Assembly: GCA_947478315.1 (NCBI GenBank)
Contig: CANJWF010000106.1
Span: 1 to 5,026 of the forward strand
Origin: Sphingobacteriaceae bacterium
GTDB taxonomy: Bacteria; Bacteroidota; Bacteroidia; Sphingobacteriales; Sphingobacteriaceae
Direction of reading: 5' to 3'
Length of the DNA: 5,026 nucleotides
In this document: positions 1-5,026 of the stretch, in pieces
How positions within the stretch are numbered: position 1 is the stretch's first letter
How the letters are laid out: every line of letters starts with the position of its first letter
The notes under the pieces: model-generated
The model's input: only the letters and a program-made list of their open reading frames with translations
Databases searched by the model: none
Told to the model about the DNA's origin: nothing
Made by a program: the position numbers and the translations under genes

Positions 1-3
1 ATC

Positions 4-30
4 ATATTTATCTGAATATCAGATAAATAT
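4..30. repeat. Perfect AT-rich palindrome with 12-bp arms
   Basis: Positions 4-15 (ATATTTATCTGA) are the exact reverse complement of 19-30 (TCAGATAAATAT), with a 3-base spacer ATA. As DNA it could be an operator for a dimeric regulator; as RNA it could fold as a weak hairpin. Only two of the twelve pairs are G-C and no U-tract follows, so a classical intrinsic terminator is unlikely. It lies 55 bp before the channel remnant. The symmetry is seen directly; any role is unknown. Confidence 0.6.
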
Positions 31-85
31 ACAATAATTTCTCTTCAAAAACAAGATAATTTATTGACAATCAAATGATTAAATA

Positions 86-343
86 ATGTTCGTTTTTAAA
101 TTTATTTTAATGCGTTTGCCCTGTAAAGATTTAGAAAAATTAGATGCTGAATTTTTAATTCACATAAAAGGGTTTGATGAGACCTATTCACAAACCACGA
201 ATACCATTTATTCATACCAATACCATGAAATACGGTGGGGACGAAAATTCACTTTAAACTATGTGTTAGATAAAGAGGGCTCTGTCGAATACGACATAAA
301 TAGAATAGGGGAAACGGAAGCAGTTCAATTACCAACTAATTGA
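86..343 (+). pseudogene. C-terminal remnant of a KirBac-type inward-rectifier potassium channel
   Basis: The 85-codon ORF matches the end of the cytoplasmic domain of prokaryotic inward-rectifier (KirBac) channels. The visible landmarks are a strand ending in IKGFDETYSQT (residues about 27-37), then SYQYHEIRWGRKF, and a terminal DINRIGETEAV. In KirBac1.1 the matching stretches, as I recall them, are GSDETTAQ, HDDIRWHHRYVDL and DYTRFNDTEPV. Homology seems to begin near residue 11. Full channels are about 300 residues; the slide helix, both membrane helices, the TVGYG selectivity filter and the first half of the cytoplasmic domain are absent. An in-frame stop lies at 80-82, and no other forward frame in 1-85 carries channel-like sequence, so this is a 5' deletion, not a simple frameshift within view. 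The first nine or so residues look like non-homologous sequence supplying a start. It cannot form a channel alone. A retained free cytoplasmic domain is possible but less likely. Confidence 0.7.
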
Positions 344-507
344 TAGTGCAGATAACTTAGATATATTAATTTAGCTAGGTAATTCCTTATTAGGTAATAT
401 CCCTGTTGTATTCTAATGTGTTAAATAATTGCATTAAATTTCTTTTAATAAAACGTTCATCTTACTCATTGTTACGTGAGCTTACAACATAAAACGCTAA
501 CGAAGAC

Positions 508-538
508 TTTATTCTCTATGAAAAATACGTGATATTTG
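508..538 (+). promoter_or_regulatory. Weak Bacteroidota-type promoter candidate before the VWA gene
   Basis: GATATTTG at 531-538 matches the Bacteroidota -7 consensus TAnnTTTG except at the first base, and TTTA at 508-511 lies 19 bases upstream, near the expected place of the TTTG -33 element. Transcription would begin around 543-546, only a few bases before the ATG at 551. If real, this would rule out the TTG at 536 as the start codon. Such matches are common by chance in AT-rich DNA. Confidence 0.2.
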
Positions 539-550
539 CGTTTCGAAATT

Positions 551-2629
551 ATGATGAATCATCTCTCCGCTATTATCTTTCATAACATTGCCGCTTGGTG
601 GATTGCACCGAGTGTAGTTATTGGTTTTTTGTATGCTTGGCTGTTATATAGCCCAAATCGTACGCTATCATCAACACAGCGGATTTTATTTGTCATTCGT
701 TTGGTAACCGTATCCTTCATCGCTTTTTTGCTATCTGCACCTTTGCTAAGTTCTTCTAAACGAATAAAGGAAAAACCGCTTATTGTGTTTGCACTTGATC
801 AGTCGGCATCTATGATGATAGGGAAAGCCCAACTAGCTACTGCACAATTACCCAAAAATATTGAAAGTTTAAAAAACGCATTGGGTACTGATTACAATTT
901 TCAGACGTTGAGTTTTGGCAGTGAAATACACTATAGTTTAACTTACACCTATAAAAATTTGTCTACCGATTTTTCACAACTATTCAATGAGCTCAACAAC
1001 CGGTATATGAATCGTAATTTGGGGGCATTGATATTAATTTCAGATGGCATTTACAATAAGGGTGAAAATCCTGTTTATCAATCCCCTATTAAGGCGCCTA
1101 TTTACGCTGTGGCAATGGGCGATAGTCGTCCTAAAAGAGACCTTTGTATAGCAACTGTTAATTATAATAAGATAGCTTATTTGGGCAATGATTTTCAAAT
1201 AGAAATTGCTGTAGAAGGACGCCAATGCATGGGCACGCATACGTTGCTTACTGTTACAGAACAAGGGAAAACTGTTTTTAGTAAATTGTTAGCTATCAAT
1301 TCTACTGATTTTAGGGTCATTGTTCCCGTTACCTTAACCGCAGATAAAGAGGGTCTTAAATCATATAAAATTGCTTTATCGCCTATAGAAAAAGAAATAT
1401 CTCTGCAAAACAATGCGCAAACTCTCTTTATAGAGGTATTAAACGGTAAAGAAAAAATATTACTGTTAGCAGATGCACCACATCCCGACTTGGCGGCTAT
1501 TAAGCAGGCTATAGAATCTAATGCAAATTATGAAGTTAAAATCGTTTTAGCAGATAATTTCGACCAACAAACACTGGCAAAATACAACTTAATTATTTTA
1601 CATCAGTTGCCCAATACGCAGGCCTTATTAAATAAACTTGATAAATCTCGAATTCCCATCTGGTATATCATTGGAAATAAAACCGATTTCAATTTATTTA
1701 ATCAATCACAAAGTTTAATTACCGTTTCATCTAATGGTGCAGTACAAGAAGTTTTACCTAGGCTTAACAATGATTTTTTTGCTTTCACATTAACCGATGC
1801 TACACGAAATAGATTGCAAAAATTAGGACCTTTGCTCGTTCCATTCGGTAATTATTCGGTTAATGGACAAATCGTATCCATATTTAATCAGAAAATAAAA
1901 AATATCGAAACAAATACCCCGTTATTATTTTTTGGGGTCGATAAACAGACTAAAATAGGTGTTTTACTTGGAGAAGGTATATGGCATTGGCGATTGGAAG
2001 ACTTTCAAGACAATGGTACACACCAAGCTGTGGATGAATGGTTATCGAAAACGGTAAAGTATCTGTCTAGCAAAGAAGATAAACGAAAATTTAGAGTCTA
2101 TCCCGTACAAAACACCTTTGATGAAAATGAAGATGTGGTTATCAATGCAGAATTATATAACGATGCCTATGAATTGGTAAATACTCCCGACGTTAGTTTA
2201 AACATTAAAAATCACTTGGGAAAAACCTATACTTTTTTATTTTCACGTACGAGCAATGCTTATGTACTCAATGCGGGTATTTTGCCACCAGATAGCTATA
2301 GTTTTGTTGCAACTACCAAGTTGGGAACAGATAAAAACCATGTAGCCAAAGGCAAATTTGTGATTGCTCAGCAGAATATAGAATATAAGCAAACCACAGC
2401 CAACCATCAATTACTATATACCTTGGCAAAACAAACAGGCGGAGGCTTATTAAAACCAACTGAATTCAATGCTATTGCCGATAGTATTCGCAAAAATGAT
2501 AATATCAAAACCATTTCATACGACCATAAACGATATAGCGAAATTTTAGACCAACCCTGGTTACTCGTTCTTATCGTTACTTTACTGGCGGTAGAATGGT
2601 TTGTTAGGAAGCGAAACGGCGAGGCGTAG
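551..2629 (+). CDS. Membrane-anchored VWA-domain protein with amidotransferase-like domain
   Basis: The product is about 692 residues (numbered from ATG 551; ATG 554 is equally possible, and the frame opens at TTG 536). Order of parts: membrane helix about 17-33; a short basic loop; membrane helix about 45-66; a VWA domain about 75-190 with MIDAS core DQSAS at 83-87, a candidate threonine at T139 and SDG at 164-166; a beta-rich region about 190-300; a flavodoxin-like region about 301-395 starting EKILLLADAPHPD, resembling class I glutamine amidotransferases but with no cysteine at all, so not an amidase; a second beta-rich region about 510-607; and a final membrane helix about 669-685 with tail RKRNGEA. 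The basic tail suggests a cytoplasmic C-terminus and a periplasmic middle. The intact DxSxS predicts metal-dependent binding of a protein partner. This architecture is found in uncharacterised Bacteroidota proteins; the function is unknown. No frameshift or truncation is seen. The M61 peptidase gene follows 82 bp downstream on the same strand. Confidence 0.88.
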   Translation: MMNHLSAIIFHNIAAWWIAPSVVIGFLYAWLLYSPNRTLSSTQRILFVIRLVTVSFIAFLLSAPLLSSSKRIKEKPLIVFALDQSASMMIGKAQLATAQLPKNIESLKNALGTDYNFQTLSFGSEIHYSLTYTYKNLSTDFSQLFNELNNRYMNRNLGALILISDGIYNKGENPVYQSPIKAPIYAVAMGDSRPKRDLCIATVNYNKIAYLGNDFQIEIAVEGRQCMGTHTLLTVTEQGKTVFSKLLAINSTDFRVIVPVTLTADKEGLKSYKIALSPIEKEISLQNNAQTLFIEVLNGKEKILLLADAPHPDLAAIKQAIESNANYEVKIVLADNFDQQTLAKYNLIILHQLPNTQALLNKLDKSRIPIWYIIGNKTDFNLFNQSQSLITVSSNGAVQEVLPRLNNDFFAFTLTDATRNRLQKLGPLLVPFGNYSVNGQIVSIFNQKIKNIETNTPLLFFGVDKQTKIGVLLGEGIWHWRLEDFQDNGTHQAVDEWLSKTVKYLSSKEDKRKFRVYPVQNTFDENEDVVINAELYNDAYELVNTPDVSLNIKNHLGKTYTFLFSRTSNAYVLNAGILPPDSYSFVATTKLGTDKNHVAKGKFVIAQQNIEYKQTTANHQLLYTLAKQTGGGLLKPTEFNAIADSIRKNDNIKTISYDHKRYSEILDQPWLLVLIVTLLAVEWFVRKRNGEA

Positions 2630-2711
2630 TGAACTTTGGATACCACAATGTAGAGAGCACATTACGGAACTAATAAATACAGTTACTTTCATTCCCTAAC
2701 AAATACTATTC

Positions 2712-4670
2712 ATGAATAAAATTTTATTGCTAGTATATACTGCAATTTTTTGTCAATCATTAGCAAGTGCCGCACAATTAGCAGTTGCTACTAACCAGTC
2801 AGTAGAGGAAACGACAAATATTGCCTATCAATTATCATTCCCCAATTTCAATCATCACGAGCTGGAAGTTATTTTATGGATTACCAATCTAAAACCGGGT
2901 CCGTTACAATTGCGGATGAGTCGCGCTTCCGCAGGTCGGTATGGCACACATGAGTTTGCTAAAAACATGTATAATCTGCAAGCCTTTGATGTGGTGCGCA
3001 ATACCGTCACTTTAACGAAAAAACAAGCAGGTTATTTAATCGACAATTTTCAAACAAGTAAAAAACTTACTACTAAGCAAATAGAGGCAGATGTTTACGA
3101 AATTGCCCAACATGGAGATAAAGTAAAAATACAATATACGCTCTATGGTCATACAATAGATGGTACCTATTTAGGCATTGACGAAACGCATGCACATATC
3201 AATATGCCAGCTACTATACTTTGGGCAATAGGGTTAGAAAAAGAACCCATACAAATTCGTTTTGAATTACCTATCAATGTCGATTGGGAAATTGCCACAC
3301 AATTAAAACCCATCAGCGATAGTACGATGGTTTCTTATTGGGCTCCCAATTTGACATATCTTATGGATAGTCCAGTAGAACTATCGCAGCACAAAAGTAT
3401 ATCTATTGCTTGGGGTAAACGTAAATCAACACAAACGCTTACGTTAGTTTCTCATTCTAATGATGATGACACCACATTGATTAATTATTTTAACCAAATA
3501 AAGCAAATTGTTGCTGAACAGGAAGTCATATTTGGAGAGTTACCTAAGTTTGATTACGGGACTTATACTTTTATTCAAGACATTGGTTCGGATACTCAAA
3601 TAGATGGGATGTCGCATCGAAATTCCGCAGTGATTACCTCTAATATCGATGGTTTATCGCATCAAAATAATAAGTCGCTACTTGAAATCGTTGCTCATGA
3701 ATTTTTTCATATATGGAATGGAGCACGTATCAAACCAAAATCACTGGAACCATTTCATCTAGAAAAGACTAGTTTATGTTCTGAATTATGGTTTTCAGAA
3801 GGTTTCACACAGTATTATGGAGATTTAACCCTAGCACGTGTTGGTATTTTTTCACAGGAAGATTATCTTAAGAAAATGAGCACGATGTTATCGGAGGTTT
3901 TAGGTTCTCCAGGAGCAAAAATTTATTCCCCCGAACAGATGAGCCGATACGCAGCATTTGCAGATACAGGAGTAGGTGGTTCTACGAATACGAATCAAGT
4001 TAATATTTACACTTCTTACCATTATTACGGAGCCATTATAGCATTGGCACTTGATTTGCGCTTACGTACCGAATTTAAGTTAGATTTAGATGGTTATCTC
4101 AAACATCTTTGGAAAAGGTATGGAAAAACAAAAAACGCCTACACTTCTGACGATTTGCAATTAACATTAGCTGCTTACACGCATAATGCCAAATTTGCAC
4201 ACGAGTTTTTCAAAAACTATATTTGGGGAACTCAAAAAAACGATTACGATAAATTGCTGTCGCGTGTTGGCTTAAAACTTACAAAGGCAAATACCGACAA
4301 AGCATGGTTGGGAACGTTGAAATTTAATTTTACCAAAACGCAAACTACTGTTGTAAGTAATGCCTTATTCGGGCAGCCTATTTATAAAACGGGTATTGAC
4401 ATAGGTGATACCATTTTGAGTATCGACGGTATCGAAATTAAAGACGCTGCTGTTTATGAAGATATATTGGCTCAACGGAAACCCGGCGATGAATTATCTA
4501 TTATGTATAATCATCGCGGACAAAAAAAAATGGCTAATCTTTTTTTAGACGAAGACCCAACATTGAAAATAGTATCTTTTGAAGAATTGAAATTGCCGAT
4601 TACAGAAAAAATGAAAACGTTTAGGACCGAATGGTTGGCAAGTAAGGTGGTAGCAAAAAACCAACAATAA
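2712..4670 (+). CDS. Secreted M61-family metallopeptidase with C-terminal PDZ domain
   Basis: This 652-residue protein is a zinc peptidase of the M61 (glycyl aminopeptidase-like) family. Residues 1-20 form a signal peptide (MNK, hydrophobic core, ASA before the likely cut after A20 or A21); C14 has no proper lipobox, so a lipoprotein is unlikely. Residues about 35-200 fit the beta-rich M61 N-terminal domain. The catalytic helix holds HEFFH at 329-333 followed by IWN, and the third zinc ligand is E363 in WFSEGFTQYY, as usual for the family; E330 would be the general base. A PDZ domain spans about 540-625, with core GIDIGDTILSIDG. Two family motifs look altered: GMSHRNS at 299-305, where a glutamate usually precedes the histidine, and SYHYYGA at 435-441, where SYYxKGA-like sequence is typical. 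The length is slightly above the usual roughly 600. No clear ribosome-binding site precedes the ATG, as is normal in Bacteroidota; the signal peptide supports this start. Location is expected to be periplasmic or extracellular. Substrate is unknown. Confidence 0.93.
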   Translation: MNKILLLVYTAIFCQSLASAAQLAVATNQSVEETTNIAYQLSFPNFNHHELEVILWITNLKPGPLQLRMSRASAGRYGTHEFAKNMYNLQAFDVVRNTVTLTKKQAGYLIDNFQTSKKLTTKQIEADVYEIAQHGDKVKIQYTLYGHTIDGTYLGIDETHAHINMPATILWAIGLEKEPIQIRFELPINVDWEIATQLKPISDSTMVSYWAPNLTYLMDSPVELSQHKSISIAWGKRKSTQTLTLVSHSNDDDTTLINYFNQIKQIVAEQEVIFGELPKFDYGTYTFIQDIGSDTQIDGMSHRNSAVITSNIDGLSHQNNKSLLEIVAHEFFHIWNGARIKPKSLEPFHLEKTSLCSELWFSEGFTQYYGDLTLARVGIFSQEDYLKKMSTMLSEVLGSPGAKIYSPEQMSRYAAFADTGVGGSTNTNQVNIYTSYHYYGAIIALALDLRLRTEFKLDLDGYLKHLWKRYGKTKNAYTSDDLQLTLAAYTHNAKFAHEFFKNYIWGTQKNDYDKLLSRVGLKLTKANTDKAWLGTLKFNFTKTQTTVVSNALFGQPIYKTGIDIGDTILSIDGIEIKDAAVYEDILAQRKPGDELSIMYNHRGQKKMANLFLDEDPTLKIVSFEELKLPITEKMKTFRTEWLASKVVAKNQQ

Positions 4671-4679
4671 TACTATCAA

Positions 4680-4696
4680 ATACTCAATATGAGTAT
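4680..4696 (+). terminator. Possible weak terminator hairpin after the peptidase gene
   Basis: ATACTCA (4680-4686) pairs exactly with TGAGTAT (4690-4696) across a 3-base ATA spacer, starting 9 bases after the stop codon. The position suits the end of the transcript, but the stem has only two G-C pairs and is followed by GGCACATTTT, not a run of T, so it is at best a weak terminator or a 3'-end stabilising hairpin. Confidence 0.3.
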
Positions 4697-4780
4697 GGCA
4701 CATTTTATCGACTACTTACTCGGTCCTCAAAAAGTACGTAACAATCTATATGATAGGTTATTAAATTGAAAATTTGGCAA

Positions 4781-4797
4781 AAAATCTGCAAGATTTT
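4781..4797 (-). repeat. Short hairpin with an adjoining homopolymer run
   Basis: AAAATCT (4781-4787) and AGATTTT (4791-4797) are exact reverse complements around a GCA spacer. Read on the reverse strand, the stem runs straight into TTTTTT (4784-4779), which resembles an intrinsic terminator for a leftward transcript coming from the right, though the stem has a single G-C pair and would be unstable. Confidence 0.3.
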
Positions 4798-4803
4798 AGA
4801 TAA

Positions 4804-4853
4804 AATGCCCATGAGCAGGTGCTCACCAACCGAGATGAATACCTTTGGGCATT
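4804..4853. repeat. 8-bp inverted repeat enclosing a second palindrome
   Basis: AATGCCCA (4804-4811) is the exact reverse complement of TGGGCATT (4846-4853). Directly inside the left arm lies TGAGCA-GG-TGCTCA (4812-4825), a perfect 6-bp inverted repeat; GGTGCTCACC (4818-4827) is a competing palindrome. The remaining 18 or so interior bases (4828-4845) have no evident pairing. The outer arms are half G-C, unlike the surrounding AT-rich sequence, so a folded RNA or a protein-binding DNA element is conceivable. Confidence 0.45.
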
Positions 4854-4923
4854 CCATTAGACCAGTAAAAAAATAACTTTTAATTCTAATGAAACACGTA
4901 GAAATCTTGTAGAAAAACATATT

Positions 4924-4994
4924 CCGACAAATAATGGCGAAATGCAACAGCACCAGTCATTAATAACCGTCACCTGTCGCCTTATATTTGTCGG
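4924..4994. repeat. 71-bp element bounded by 10-bp inverted repeats with a nested 5-bp stem
   Basis: CCGACAAATA (4924-4933) is the exact reverse complement of TATTTGTCGG (4985-4994). Inside, GGCGA (4936-4940) pairs with TCGCC (4977-4981), separated from the outer stem by only 2 and 3 bases, so the two stems can stack into an almost continuous 15-bp helix with a 36-base loop. The right arm overlaps TATATTTG (4983-4990), an exact match to the Bacteroidota -7 promoter box TAnnTTTG, but without a good -33 element at the expected distance. It could be a folded RNA, an operator over a promoter, or the end structure of a small mobile element. It does not show the GTTRRRY/RYYYAAC core boxes of integron attC sites. 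Confidence 0.5.
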
Positions 4995-5026
4995 TAAGCA
5001 AAAAATTGCTAACACATTGACTTTCA

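Larger units (their letters stand above)
4671..5026. other. 356-base region without a recognisable gene, rich in inverted repeats
   Basis: Both strands were read. No frame gives a protein I recognise. The forward frame from 4861 stays open to the window edge (55 codons) with its only ATG at 4942; it could be the start of a gene that runs off the window, but its translation (for example TCRLIFVGKQKIA) suggests no family. A reverse 82-codon ORF (4705-4953) is rich in Phe, Ile and Cys and looks like chance. A forward frame through 4805-4876 encodes a short unrecognised peptide. What is present is a run of inverted repeats, listed separately, plus an imperfect 8-bp stem with an AAAA loop at 4994-5013. 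The stretch could be a decayed mobile element, a structured RNA or a regulatory region; none is proven. Confidence 0.5.

Noticed and set aside
64..69. TTGACA resembling a sigma-70 -35 box before the channel remnant
   Set aside because: No suitable -10 element follows at 16-18 bases, and Bacteroidota use a different promoter consensus.
376..402. Direct repeat TAGGTAAT at 376-383 and 391-398, 15-base period
   Set aside because: Only two 8-bp copies in AT-rich intergenic DNA; no further units, so chance is a sufficient explanation.
1040..1413. Two overlapping reverse-strand ORFs of 74 and 72 codons within the VWA gene
   Set aside because: They lie opposite a well-supported coding frame, resemble no family I know and have unconvincing composition.
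2407..2646. Reverse-strand ORF of 79 codons over the end of the VWA gene
   Set aside because: It is antisense to the conserved C-terminal membrane helix and tail of the VWA protein and has no recognisable motif.
2630..2711. Terminator or promoter between the VWA and peptidase genes
   Set aside because: No stable hairpin with T-run is visible. GAACTTTG at 2631-2638 partly resembles a -7 box, but the nearest TTTG (2600-2603) is 27 bases upstream, too far.
4705..4953. Reverse-strand ORF of 82 codons in the right intergenic region
   Set aside because: The composition is dominated by Phe, Ile and Cys, typical of chance translation of AT-rich DNA. It spans several inverted repeats and matches no family I recognise, though a decayed gene cannot be fully excluded.
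4924..5013. Integron attC site
   Set aside because: The folded shape is suggestive, but the GTTRRRY and RYYYAAC core boxes are absent and there is no cassette structure or integrase in the window.
4861..5026. Forward frame open to the window edge, possible start of a next gene at ATG 4942
   Set aside because: The visible codons after the ATG (28) show no known domain or signal peptide, and the frame passes through the 71-bp inverted repeat. The next bases to the right would decide it.
1..5026. CRISPR array, tRNA, rRNA or complete insertion sequence
   Set aside because: No regularly spaced repeats, no tRNA-like clover-leaf with a conserved T-loop, no rRNA-like tracts and no recognisable transposase were found on either strand.

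Overview
The window reads as chromosomal DNA of a member of the Bacteroidota. The base composition is AT-rich, no clear Shine-Dalgarno sequences precede the starts, and the two large proteins are of types common in that phylum: a membrane-anchored VWA protein and a secreted M61 peptidase with a PDZ domain. The genus cannot be set from this sequence.

Layout, left to right: (1) 1-85 is non-coding and holds a perfect 12-bp-arm palindrome. (2) 86-343 is a short ORF that closely resembles the C-terminal end of a KirBac-type inward-rectifier potassium channel, with no membrane or pore part before it; it is best read as a gene remnant. (3) 344-550 is intergenic, with a weak Bacteroidota-style promoter match close to the next gene. 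(4) 551-2629 encodes a protein of about 692 residues with two N-terminal membrane helices, a VWA domain with an intact MIDAS core, beta-rich regions, a glutamine-amidotransferase-like fold without a catalytic cysteine, and a C-terminal membrane helix. (5) 2712-4670 encodes a 652-residue secreted M61-family metallopeptidase with HEXXH...E zinc ligands and a C-terminal PDZ domain. (6) 4671-5026 has no recognisable gene but is dense in inverted repeats.

The two complete genes lie on the same strand, 82 bp apart with no obvious terminator between them, so co-transcription is possible. Both products are expected in the cell envelope: the VWA protein probably in the inner membrane with its bulk outside the cytoplasm, the peptidase exported. 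A shared function would be inference from adjacency only. No complete new system is evident. The points most worth a second look are the channel remnant, the unusual residues around the peptidase active site, the A9 tract in its PDZ domain, and the inverted-repeat cluster at the right end.
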